Assembly: GCA_015680685.1 (NCBI GenBank)
Contig: MNCI01002989.1
Span: forward strand, 639,331 to 703,330
DNA length: 64,000 nt
From: Gnetum montanum
Lineage: Eukaryota; Streptophyta; Gnetopsida; Gnetales; Gnetaceae
Direction of reading: 5' to 3'
The position numbers and the translations under genes are program-made. This document shows, piece after piece, positions 36,901 to 47,396 of the stretch. Under the pieces are notes generated by a model that saw nothing but the letters and a program-made list of their open reading frames with translations, searched no databases and was not told the origin of the DNA. Every line of letters starts with the position of its first letter. The first letter of the stretch is position 1.

Positions 36901-37122
36901 CCAAGAACAATCGGAATAACTGTCTTAAACCATACAAACAATTTCCGCAAAGCAAAATCTTGACCGAATCAAAGACATGAAATAGTATACCGTCGCCGGA
37001 TCATTATCGGAGAAGGGATCCAAACATATACTGCAGGCATCCTCACAGGCATCCTGCACTCCACCCTCAACGAATGCCACAGCAGAAGAAACATGGCTCT
37101 CCAACGGCTTCTTGTCCTCCAT
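33983..37122 (-). CDS. RHF2A: RHF2A-like RING-H2 E3 ubiquitin ligase, 8 coding exons
   Basis: Coding exons on the minus strand: 37122-36991, 36845-36799, 36686-36624, 36237-36126, 35908-35535, 35376-35269, 34949-34619, 34060-33983. All introns are GT-AG and phases agree, giving 414 residues (Arabidopsis RHF2A is about 375). The start MEDKKPLESHVSSAVAFVEG fits the family. The RING-H2 finger is C30-x2-C33-x14-C48-x1-H50-x2-H53-x2-C56-x10-C67-x2-C70, complete. QELLVAVEQE follows, then DLEERIMQHLAAAA, a Ser/Pro-rich middle, and the conserved ELQSFSETLKSRFNAVSARY block (about 262-281). In Arabidopsis RHF1A and RHF2A act in gametogenesis by targeting the CDK inhibitor ICK4/KRP6 for degradation. No stop or frameshift is seen. 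If intron 7 is retained, the protein ends VSRCKFLSK after exon 7. Confidence 0.93.
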
Positions 37123-37640
37123 GACCACTGCACAATCCTCTCCCAGAACCAGAACCCTAATCCAATCAAGATTCAGCAACAAAAACCACACACAAAACAC
37201 AAACCCAGTTCACAGGACCTCAAATTTCCCCCTTCATAAATACCGAAATTTCATCTGCTATTCCAGTGTCTGTCCGACCCAGGGGTCCCAAATTCCTACC
37301 AATCAATCACAACCAGACGAACCAAACCCACAAAAAAGCAGCTTCAGGAAAATTCCTACCAAACCACCGACGACGAAAGAGAGAGAAAACAAGAACCCCA
37401 AAGATAAAGAAGCCAAAGCACAAAAATTAGTCAAAAGCCCTAACATAAAGAAGCCAAGCCAGGAAATGATTAAGCCCTGCGTTTCCTGAAATTCCTAAAG
37501 CAGTACAGACAATCCACACATGTAGTGGATCATCAGAACTGTGATTGAGATGAAGTTTCAAGGATGCCACTGGCCCATAACGAACAGTAATCAGAGGGTT
37601 TTTGTGGCCTTTTCTGCACAGGCAAGGCAGGCATAATAAC
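37123..37640 (-). other. 5' leader of the RHF2A-like gene
   Basis: Between the candidate TATA box and the start codon lie about 520 bp with several upstream ATGs, which suggests a leader intron. A good acceptor, GGATTGTGCAG, ends at 37128, five bases before the ATG, but I cannot choose a donor. An in-frame upstream ATG at 37200 would add 26 hydrophobic residues that the family lacks, so I did not use it. Confidence 0.5.
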
Positions 37641-37660
37641 AAAAATCTCTCTTTTCTCCT

Positions 37661-37670
37661 TATTTTTATA
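37661..37670 (-). promoter_or_regulatory. Candidate TATA box of the RHF2A-like gene
   Basis: Minus strand TATAAAAATA in the context CTCTATAAAAATAAGG, followed by AGAGAGA-type leader sequence. A CT-rich tract (about 37750-37775) lies further upstream. Placement is inferred from sequence only. Confidence 0.45.
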
Positions 37671-39849
37671 GAGGAGAAAGAGGAATCGGTTTGGGAGGGA
37701 CAAGGGTTTCACAGGGATAGTCAGGGGAGGATTGGATTTGCAGATCCACAGACAGAGAGAGAGACAGCGCGAGGGAGAAGGATCCCAAATCTTTTGTGGT
37801 GATGCATCTCTAGCGCCCTTGATTTTCCATAAGACTAGTTGATTATTCAACCCCTCCTGATTTTCTTCCTTGGTGGGTTGACCTGACTGACCCAGATAAA
37901 TTCCAAATTGTTATTTTGGATGCCTTCTCGTTTTGGTTTTTGGGATTATTTTGTTGGCATGTTCAGCCCAAAACATGGAATAGATATTGGCGAGTGTCCC
38001 AAAATAATGTTTGCTCAATGAATAAAATACAGGACGCATGCATGATTGATCAAACAAACGCAGGATACAGTACTTTGGGAATCAGGAATCAGGAGGAGGA
38101 ACCTGTGGTTTTTAATATGGTGGGTGGTTAAATCTTTTTGGGTTTTGGATTTTGCTTGTGGCCGCACGCTCCTCTTTGAAATCCATTGGGTATCATGTAT
38201 ATGGTGCAACAGCTTGTCCGATTTTATTAAAGCGTGGCGTGAAACTGAAATTTTACTCTTAACACTGACCATCATAATTTCGAGCCGTCCATGCGCAGGC
38301 TCATGGCATGATAGGTGTGTTGCTTAAAGTTTACCTCTTTGGTTAGGATGCTCAATTCATCGTCCTTATATTAGACTTTTTCTCTCAAGTTATAAGACTT
38401 GAGTTTGAGTTTAAGATTGGGTACAATGTACCTACCTGAAAAAAAAAAACCCTTAGGCTTTAGTTCATTTATTATCCTTCTTAGGAATTGCCTTGGCATG
38501 TGACTATTGAGTCTTTGAGTGATGATCTCTTTATCTTATTTAGCTATACATTAGTGAATCTAATTTTTAAAAGTATGTATGATGTTTTTTCAAAGAATCT
38601 AATTTTTTTCAATCAATCTAATTTTCTTTCTTCAATTTTTCTACAGTGAATTTGATTTCTCTATTGGGAACTCTATATTACTCCCAACTTCTTCAACCAA
38701 TGATAAAATTTTTGCTTCTTTTATTGATATAGAAAATTTTGTTGATTAATTTGCAAGCTAGTAAAAAAAAAGTTACGACGTCTTCTTCTAGTGATTTTGA
38801 TGCAACTAAGACACCTAATTTTGTTCTTTCTGATAATGTATATGAGTCATTGGTTGCTAATCTTTCATCACAATATGTGTTCATTCAAATTTTGGGTTGC
38901 TAGCCTCATAATCGAAGTTTTGTTTCAAAGCATGGGTTTAGGCTTGGCATATCTTCATATGACTAGGCAAAGGCCTTAATGTTGCCTTATAGGAACTTGG
39001 CGATGTCCTGAGCCTATTGAGGTTCTAGTGAGAAACTTAGTTTAAGAGTTTTCTCCTTACCATTGTGTGTCATGATAAGAACCTCAGCTAGAGAGTCTTT
39101 GGTTATGTCACCCACCTCTAAGTCAAGGGTTTTGACTAGGTTTTTAGGCCACTCTAGAGGTTTTTCTATTGATGCTATTCAGTCAAAAGACTCTCAAGCT
39201 CAAGATCTAGGCAATTAAGGTCAATATAACATTTTACATCATCATGAGATTCATTCAGGCTCAAAGGTAGACTGATTAGCCCTTAGGTGTACTTTAATCC
39301 TACATGTCAACCAAAAGCATATTATCTAGCACCTAGGTAAAAATAAATAAACAACACTAAAAAGCTATAAAAATCATGCAAATACATGATATTCTAGTGC
39401 AAACAAGGTCACCTAGGGCTATAAAGTAAGCAAACAAAGTGCAATAAGGGCCTAATAAAGGTCAAACAAAGGGCAAATACTAGAAATAAGGTTGCAAATG
39501 GCCATTAAGGGTAATGGTTTTGCCAATTTTGGGCCCTGCTGCTAGTTTAAGGCCATAGCAGGCAATGATCACATGGGTGCCAAATAGTGGTTAGGGAAGG
39601 CCAACCCCACTATTTGATACCAATCAAAGGCTAAAAAGGGCAAATAAAATAGATAAAGAAAGTATAAGACTATGTAAAGGCTACAAGAAGGCTATGAGGA
39701 TCAATAATGCATCATAAGGTCAAAAAGCTAGTTGAAACATAAGGTAAAGCATGCTATCTATGATTATCCATGGTTAATTATAGTTCAAAAGAGGATGGGT
39801 TTTACTAATTTTATGCCTTAATAGACCATGGTTTAGGGCTATAGGGCTA
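37671..39849. other. Intergenic DNA upstream of the RHF2A-like gene
   Basis: The first 200 bp are the likely promoter. The rest has no recognisable gene or LTR. Short frames at 38693-38979 have no known domain. From about 39230 the sequence becomes low in complexity (AAGG/CTAGG-rich) and passes into the 190-bp array. Confidence 0.55.
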
Positions 39850-40431
39850 TTAGATAGGTTTGGGCATCAGTCAAGGCTATTTCTAGGCTATTTGGGTCTA
39901 AAAAAATAAGGGTTTTGGAGCTTCTATGTTGAGGCCCCTTTGTTTCCACATTGAGCCCTCCCTCTAGCAAGGTATGTCAATGTGGAGGTTTTGAAGGGGT
40001 TGAGTTTTGATGAATTTCAATTAGTTTTGGACATGCACGTGCATTACCAGGGTTGTCAAAGTTGTTGGGCATCAACTAAGGCCAAAACTTGTCAATTTTA
40101 AGGTCATTTAATGCATTTTCAAGGTTACCCCCTTGTTTCCACACTAAGCCCCCCTATAGGGGGGGTGTGTAAGTGTGGAGGATCACGAAGGAATTTTAAT
40201 CAGTCTTATGTCTACATGTGCATTCCTAGGGTTGTCAGGGCTACTGGGCAACAACCAAGGTTAAAATTTATTAGTTTTGAGGTCATTTAATGCATCTTCA
40301 AGGTTATCCCCTTGTTTCCACAATAAGCCCCCTCTCCAAGGGGTGTGGTAGCATGGAGGATCATAAGGGATTAATTTTTGATGAATTTTGGCTAGTCTTG
40401 GCCATGCATCTGCATTCCTAGGGTTGCTCGG
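39850..40431. repeat. 190-bp tandem array, left part (about 3 units)
   Basis: Units share CCCCTTGTTTCCACA, an AGCCCCC...GGGGG hairpin, GTGTGGAGGATCA, and GCATGCATGTGCATTCCTAG-like segments, repeating at about 39937, 40127 and 40307. Spacing is 180-190 bp. At 40146-40166 the hairpin is a near-perfect C6-TATA-G7. B1 splits the array at 40432. Confidence 0.8.
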
Positions 40432-41399
40432 TGATGAGTGGCGAGGTACCCCTACACTCAACCATACGAAATGAGCATCGCACGTGCGATCCGGTCGAAC
40501 TCCGTAGATGGACTAGTTGTGGCACCTAGATAGTTAGCCTTAGGTCGCAGTTCACTGTCTTCCCACCTAGACTAGTTTTGCATATGTCACGTATGGTTTA
40601 GTCTAGATGAGGTGTATGATGTGTTCCTAATTCTATGCTACTCCTGAGGGTAGTGGAAAATAATACTAACTAATCTAAGCTAGGAGGAAAAGGGTAAGAA
40701 AATCTAATCTAGCCTAAGTGTGACGAGCAACCGATTCCTTGATCAACCGTACACATCTTGGACTTCGTGCACGACTACCACTGGGACTACCAAGCGTAGC
40801 TCTAAGGTATGCCACTGGGATTACCAAGCGCAGATCCCAAATACGCCACTGGGTTACCAAGCATAGATCCTGGATACGCCACTGGGCTACCAAGCAGTCA
40901 CACTTAAATGCTCGTAATCAAGTCGTACTCACACCGCGCTATGAAAGCAATAAATAACATTAAATAAATAACAAATAAATAAACTAAGTTGATGCTGCAA
41001 TGATGAAGTAATCTCGATCTTTATTGCCGGTCATGTGCGTGTCCAAGTACGACACACTCGAATAAAGACACCGTACAATTACATTCACCACACTGCGGGC
41101 AGACACGGGAAAAAAATCTAACTCTGGAGGGATCAAACTGCCAAAGCTTGGCTACTCTAAAACTAGGATTCAAATGAGGGAGAGCCGCCTCTTATTTATA
41201 GAAATTGCAGCTGACTGCGATATCGCGTACGCAATATCACAAGGAAGATGCGATATCGCGTACGTGATATTGCGTATGCAATATCGCAGCCCATGATATA
41301 TCGCATACGCGATATTGCGACCCATGATATAACGTGGGTGCCTTATCATGGGTGCCTTAATGTGACCGCCAGCAATATGAGCAATTTCATGTCTCATCA
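40432..41399 (-). repeat. B1 3' LTR
   Basis: Plus-strand ends are TGATGAGTGGCGAGG and GTCTCATCA. The TATA box (minus TATAAATA) is at 41193-41200, with GATATC palindromes upstream. Shares R/U5 landmarks (TGCCCGCAGTGTGGTG, CGAATAAAGA region) with B2. Confidence 0.9.
41215..41337. repeat. U3 GATATC-palindrome array, about 7 units
   Basis: Seven variants of GCGATATCGC, some linked by GTACGC/GTATGC, in 123 bp upstream of the LTR TATA box. Confidence 0.87.
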
Positions 41400-41554
41400 T
41401 ACCCCCATGACTGAATGAAAACTCGTCCTCGAGTTAAAGTGAGAACAAGCTACATTGATTACACAGTGGATAGGTATGGGATTATTAGATGGAAAAATGG
41501 GATGATGCTACAGTGTGGGAAGAAAACAAAACAAAGACACAACACACAGAATAT

Positions 41555-42167
41555 TTACAAAAATTTGGAACTCATGTAGTTCCTGGTGGCGATGACTCCT
41601 CCATAGGTGTCTTTCCCTTTTCTTGCACTCCAGGTCTTGGATTTAATAGCATCAAAGTACAGCCTGGAGTTTCTCCTCTTGTAAGGCCTTGAGTGCCTTG
41701 GCATGCATGTAAGTTTGCACTTGTGCCATAGAGGCAACCCAGACAGCCTTCTCTTTTTCTTCTGCCACCCTTTTATTCTCTGTGAATAGTTTATTAAGTT
41801 GCTCAGTTCTGAAAGTGTCCAGCTGGTTCTGAGCAACCTTTGGCCCTGTATTCGGAAGGTTTAATACTTCCAGAATGGCTTGAATAGAGAAATCAATAGT
41901 CACACCACAATTGTTAACTATGGTGCCTTCTTCTTTGTTGTGCCAAAATTGGTACATTTCCCCTAAGTACCAGGCACTGCTTTCGGAGAGGGTATCTCCT
42001 GCTTCTGCTTACCCAAACTGTACGATAGGAGGATCTTCTTGATGAAAGTTGAATGATTGTTCCTCCTGTTCTGCATGTTGTCTGGTAGGATCATTTCTTC
42101 CACCTCTCTAAGATCGTTTGATTGCACTTTGAGTAGGACCTTCCAGTTGTCCACGTTTCGAGGCCAT
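41555..42167 (-). pseudogene. B1 accessory ORF, internally deleted
   Basis: Minus frame starting MASKRGQLEGPTQSAIK (42167) with stops at RS* and FG*, then SESSAWYLGEMYQFWHNKEE and VTIDFSIQAILEVLNLPNTG. Compared with B2 (55290-53170) two deletions are apparent: about 170 bp before SESSAW and more than 1 kb after LPNTG. The remaining tail is a coiled coil (NKLFTENKRVAEEKEKAV). Clearly a broken copy. Confidence 0.75.
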
Positions 42168-43921
42168 CTACAATCACATGGGACTAATCGTTAGTAAGGT
42201 TGTTACCAAAGTTAGGTTATACCTTACTGCTTGCCTTAATAGATTTACTTTATTTCCGTGTGATGTTAATTAGTGGAAGAACATGTCCCTGAAAGATTAT
42301 AATGTTGAGTCCTCTTTGCTTAGGTGGTTTCCCAATATAATTTTCTGGTATAGCTAAGGGAAGGAAATTGTTTTTGACACATTTTATTCTTAATTTTAGA
42401 ACTAATTACCCTTAAAGATGTCCTTCGGGCAATGATGAATTTCAAAAAATTTATGCGCTATTCGGCCTGTGCCCCTCCCCCACGACTAAGCTGAACACTC
42501 CGGGTTCTAGGTTCAAACGGAATGAAAATCGGAGTACCAGCAAGCGAGTTGTGGATATGAAAGCAAGGGACGCGCAATCGCAAGTCGTAGAGAATGTACC
42601 GAATTTTTAATATTTCTTTTGAAATTAATTGATGTAAACTAAGGACATATGGACTAAAGGGTTCCAGGGTAATTCAACTAGTTTTGAAGGCACGAAAATT
42701 ATGATGGTGTGGAATTTATCAATAAGGACCTCAGATGGTAGAGAAAAAGGCTATGTGATGGTAATAAGGGAAAGAAAATCAATTGAAAAATTAAGCTGAG
42801 GGTAAGAGATTGTGTGTTCTAGCTAGAGAATTAATGAAGATTACAACAAAATTACACAAGTGGGTCCTCCCCAAAGCAGGTTTCAACCTATTATGCCCTT
42901 GTGTAATCACACTTAAAGTGTCCGTGGGCACTAGAAGGGTTAAATGTAATCTGCACTAACTCCACAAAACACACACATGTAAATATCACCGGAATGAGAT
43001 GAAAATTCTATGCTACACAAGACACGAGCTACAATTACACGAACAGTGAGATGAGACGGAGTAGAGAAAGGGATCGTAGAGATCGGGACATGAGGTATCT
43101 AACTCAGGGTACAATGAATCCTGCGTGTAAAGCATGATTAATGTGTCATTAACCCATCGTTCCAAGATCAGGACCAAGTCCATCCTTCTAAACAGTGACA
43201 TCGCATTGTTTCATCCCATGATGAACAACTATGAGAGTACCATAACAACAAGGCGTACGATCACTTGGCGTTTAGTACAAGGGAGGAGTGATTTTTATGT
43301 TATGGCACTTCTTTTTTCTTTTCTCTTTCTTTTTTTTTTTTCACTTTACTGAATCCAGAGAAGCCGCCAACCTTCAGGCATGGGTGCATGTCTTTCCAGT
43401 GGGACCCCCTAGAACAGCGTTTGATTTTCGAGTGCCCTTTTGATTACTCTTACTCCCATTTTTCATTAGATCTACAAGGATCTTAGTACAACCATATTGC
43501 ATGATAACTCCCACAGATGTCACCAAAGAGAATCCACAAGTCCCCTTGATGTCACACCCTAATCATTCCCTCTTGGTCCATCCTTCTTCATTCTGGGTAC
43601 AATGAACACAAAATTAATTTTAAGTTTTAGAAATTTCAAGAATATCACTGTACCCTCGAACAGAACCTCTTTATTTATAGAGTGGATGAGTGGGTGTAGT
43701 GGGCTCACTGTTTCAAATAATTGATCACTCATGACTTAATAACATAAAACACATCTCAACCAACGATCCACATGAGTGTTTTATTCGTAGATGAGATTAC
43801 TTACAAAAACATGAAAATACAAACACACAAAAAGATAAAACAAAAAGTTGAAAAATGAAAAACTGGAAAACAAAAAGTTGTAAAATTAAAGAAAATTAAA
43901 AATATTTATTAATCCTGCTTG
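42168..43921 (-). repeat. B1 internal noncoding region between gag and accessory ORF
   Basis: About 1.75 kb closely similar to B2 55291-57148. It contains the 21-bp block shared with family A (42860-42880), a T-rich tract near 43315 and no credible ORF. In an autonomous element pol would be expected here. Confidence 0.75.
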
Positions 43922-45092
43922 TTATTGAAATGGGGGATATCCCCCATAACTAAACGGTTGAGTATGGCTAGGATTAATAAATGGAAAATGAGGATCCTTG
44001 CATATTGGAAATATTGAAGCTGGTCCATATTTATCACCTTGGATTTCACACACTTTGTAATAAACACAGTGGGGCACTTCATACGATGTAGTTCCCGGAT
44101 AACGAGTTGACCCACTATGATGTTTAGGACCGTTAGATGGTATGCAAGGATTGGGCTGATGCCTCCCATGGTTGTGTTCATTGGGCCTTGTGGTTGTTGG
44201 AGTGTTAGTTGGTGGCCCTGATGAAGTTACATGAGGCGTTGGGTTCGAAGGTAAGGGTGCACCACATTGTTGGGCTTGTGCTGGGTTGGAAGATGCAGTG
44301 GCCTCAGAATTATGTTGTCCCTTCCTACGACCGTGTTTAAAGAAAGGACGCCTTTGATGTTGCTGAGGTTGCTCACTGCTGTTAGTAGCAGTAGCACAAG
44401 TGTTGTTCGTGGGTTGCGGTGGTACAAACACCTTAGGAACAGTTGGTGGCATTGTGGAAGGAGGGAAAGGATGAGAATGTTGAAAGTTAGGAGGAATATA
44501 AGGTGCATAAGGTGGTGGTTGTGTTGGAGGTATGGGCTGATAGTATTGTGGAGAATGGTGTTGTGGTGAGATAAAGTGTGGCGGCCTAGTTAAAGAAACA
44601 GGAGGTTGAACATGATAAGCATTTGGATTCGGAAAATATGAAGGGCGCCTCCAGTCTAAGGGTGGATTCCCCCATGACTAGGATTGTTGCCACTGTGGTC
44701 TAACATAGTATCTCTGTACGAACTCTGGATGTAACGTGTTTCCTCAATGCTTATGTAGATGTAACAATATTGGGCATTGGCCTTCGGGGTGATCGTATAG
44801 GCATATGTTGCATTCATACATATGATTAGCAGTTGAACACTTATTCCCTTCGTTCTTTCTTTCCAAATGTCTACTATTTTGTCCTACCTCTTGGGTGGTC
44901 AAAACTCTATCTCCAATGATGTTGATATATTCTCCACACTTTTGATTCATCCATTCCAACATCTTATTGATCTTTGCCTCGGCTTCTTCTAACGATTGTT
45001 GTATTGGCAAAGATGATGTTTCCACCTTGAGATTTGTTGATATCTCCTTGTTATGATCATGGACCTTTGTTGAGTTGAAATTTTGGTCCCAT
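43922..45092 (-). pseudogene. B1 gag, C-terminal two thirds
   Basis: The minus strand reads KINKMLEWMNQKCGEYINII, an intact zinc knuckle CNICLYDHPEGQCPILLHLH (about 44755-44820), a stop, then a Pro/His/Gln/Tyr-rich tail (PPTQPPPYAPYIPPNFQHSH) ending at about 43922. The N-terminal capsid part falls in the N gap. The tail aligns with B2 and with element C. Confidence 0.8.
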
Positions 45093-45925
45093 NNNNNNNN
45101 NNNNNNNNNNNNNNNNNNNNNNNNNNNNNNNNNNNNNNNNNNNNNNNNNNNNNNNNNNNNNNNNNNNNNNNNNNNNNNNNNNNNNNNNNNNNNNNNNNNN
45201 NNNNNNNNNNNNNNNNNNNNNNNNNNNNNNNNNNNNNNNNNNNNNNNNNNNNNNNNNNNNNNNNNNNNNNNNNNNNNNNNNNNNNNNNNNNNNNNNNNNN
45301 NNNNNNNNNNNNNNNNNNNNNNNNNNNNNNNNNNNNNNNNNNNNNNNNNNNNNNNNNNNNNNNNNNNNNNNNNNNNNNNNNNNNNNNNNNNNNNNNNNNN
45401 NNNNNNNNNNNNNNNNNNNNNNNNNNNNNNNNNNNNNNNNNNNNNNNNNNNNNNNNNNNNNNNNNNNNNNNNNNNNNNNNNNNNNNNNNNNNNNNNNNNN
45501 NNNNNNNNNNNNNNNNNNNNNNNNNNNNNNNNNNNNNNNNNNNNNNNNNNNNNNNNNNNNNNNNNNNNNNNNNNNNNNNNNNNNNNNNNNNNNNNNNNNN
45601 NNNNNNNNNNNNNNNNNNNNNNNNNNNNNNNNNNNNNNNNNNNNNNNNNNNNNNNNNNNNNNNNNNNNNNNNNNNNNNNNNNNNNNNNNNNNNNNNNNNN
45701 NNNNNNNNNNNNNNNNNNNNNNNNNNNNNNNNNNNNNNNNNNNNNNNNNNNNNNNNNNNNNNNNNNNNNNNNNNNNNNNNNNNNNNNNNNNNNNNNNNNN
45801 NNNNNNNNNNNNNNNNNNNNNNNNNNNNNNNNNNNNNNNNNNNNNNNNNNNNNNNNNNNNNNNNNNNNNNNNNNNNNNNNNNNNNNNNNNNNNNNNNNNN
45901 NNNNNNNNNNNNNNNNNNNNNNNNN
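45093..45925. other. Assembly gap (833 N)
   Basis: Run of N inside B1. From B2 it should hide the gag N-terminus, PBS and part of the 5' LTR, which is longer than 833 bp, so the N length is not a true size. Confidence 0.95.
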
Positions 45926-46330
45926 GAAAGTAATAAATAACATTAAATAAATAACAAATAAATAAACTAAGTGGATGCTGCAATGATGAAGTAATCTCGA
46001 TCTTTATTGCCAGTCATGTGCGTGTCCAAGTACGACACACTTGAATAAAGACACCGTACAATTACATTCACCACACTGCGGGCAGAGACGAGAAAAAAAT
46101 CTAACTCTGGAGGGATCAAACTGCCAGAGCTTGGTTACTCTAAAACTGGGATTCAAATGAGGGAGAGTCGCCTCTTATTTATAGAAATTGCGGCTAACTA
46201 CGATATCGCGGGGAAGACGCGATATCGCGTATCGCATACGCAATATCGCGACCCATGATATAACGTGGGTGCTTTATCGTGGGTGCCTTAACGCGACCAC
46301 CAACAATATGAGCAATTTCATGTCTCATCA
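45926..46330 (-). repeat. B1 5' LTR, visible U3-side part
   Basis: Matches 40945-41399 of the B1 3' LTR and ends GTCTCATCA. The TATA box (minus) is at 46176-46183; about three or four GATATC palindromes lie at 46199-46265, fewer than in the 3' LTR. Confidence 0.87.
46199..46265. repeat. U3 GATATC-palindrome array, 3-4 units
   Basis: Three to four GATATCGC-type units upstream of the TATA box of the B1 5' LTR; about half the number in the sister LTR. Confidence 0.83.
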
Positions 46331-47230
46331 CTCGGGTTGCTGGGTATCACCCAATGTCAAAATTTATCATTTTTGAGGTCATTAAATGTATTTTTAGGGT
46401 TACCCCCTTGTTTCCATGTTGAGGGCCCCCTCCAGGGAGGTGTGTTAATGTGGAGAATCCCAAGACACTAATTTTTGATAAATTTTGACTAGTGTTGGGC
46501 ATGCATGTGCATTGCCAAGATTGCTGAGGCTACTAGGCATCAACCAAGGTTAAAATTTACTAGTTTTAAAGTTAGTTTATTAGTTTTTCATGTTACCCCC
46601 TTTTTTTTCTTGCTAAGAGCCCCCTCTTGGGGGGGGGGGGGGGGGGGNGGTAAGGTATGTTAGTGTGGAAGACTCCAAGGGGCTAATTTTTAACAAATTT
46701 TAATTAGTCTTGGGCATGCATGTGCATTCCTAGGGTTGTTGGAGCTACTGGGCATCACCCAAGGCCAAAACTTGTTAATTTTGAGGTTATTTAATGCATT
46801 TTTAGGGTTAACCCCTTGTTTCCATGTTGAGCATGGAGGATTATAAGGGATTGATTTTTGATGAATTTTGACTAGTCTTGGGCATGCATGTGCATTCTTG
46901 GGGTTGCTGGAGCTAGTAGGCATCACCTAAGGTTAAAAATTGTTAATTTTAAGGTTATTTTATTGATTTTTCATGTTACCCCCTTGTTTCCACACTAAGG
47001 CCCCTTCCTAGGGGGATTTATCAATGTGAAGAGTACCAAGGGGTTGATTTTTGACAAAGTTTGATCAGTTTTGGGCATGCATGTGCATTCCCAAGGGTGT
47101 TGGAGCTGCTGGACACTACCCAAGATCAAAATTTGTCAATTTTAAGGTTCTTAAGTTAATTTTTGAGGTTACCCCCTTGTTTCTACATTGAGCCTCCCCT
47201 CTAGGGAGGTAAGCTAGAGGGTAAGAACCA
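46331..47230. repeat. 190-bp tandem array, right part (about 5 units)
   Basis: Continues the array interrupted by B1. The CCCCTTGTTTCC landmark recurs near 46403, 46596, 46811, 46979 and 47171 (spacing about 170-215 bp). One unit has a G homopolymer of about 20 bases with an N (46629-46648). The hairpin core varies in length between units. Confidence 0.8.
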
Positions 47231-47396
47231 AGAGGGTTATCGACTATTGAAGGTCATGGAGAGGTAGTAAGGTTTTCAATGTAGGAACTATGGTCACTAG
47301 AGGCTAGGGAAGAGAATTTTTTATGTTATACCCCCTCAAACCTCCATGTTGAACCCACATCGGAAGGCATGGAGGGGGATTCACAAACATGGGGTA
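47231..47396. other. Spacer between the 190-bp array and element C
   Basis: Short stretch with weak similarity to the array (CCCCCTCAAACCTCCATGTTGA). No gene seen. Confidence 0.5.

Larger units (their letters stand above)
40432..46330 (-). mobile_element. Element B1: pol-less LTR retrotransposon (gag plus accessory ORF)
   Basis: Minus orientation. 5' LTR at the right (partly in a gap; 45926-46330 visible), then gag, noncoding DNA, an accessory ORF (41555-42167), polypurine tract and 3' LTR (40432-41399). The 5-bp duplication CTCGG lies at 40427-40431 and 46331-46335. No protease, RT or integrase motif is visible between gag and the accessory ORF. It corresponds to B2 with two internal deletions in the accessory ORF. 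Confidence 0.9.

Noticed and set aside
36925-37200. 26-residue N-terminal extension of the RHF2A-like protein from an upstream in-frame ATG
   Set aside because: The family starts at the MEDKK-type Met; the extension is leader sequence next to a splice-acceptor-like GTGCAG.
37427-37642. 72-codon uORF in the leader of the RHF2A-like gene
   Set aside because: It depends on an unproven unspliced leader; several ATGs nearby suggest that a leader intron removes it.
44744-45983. Long ORFs of 285-399 codons
   Set aside because: Most of their length is the N run 45093-45925; only the gag tail of B1 at the left end is real.
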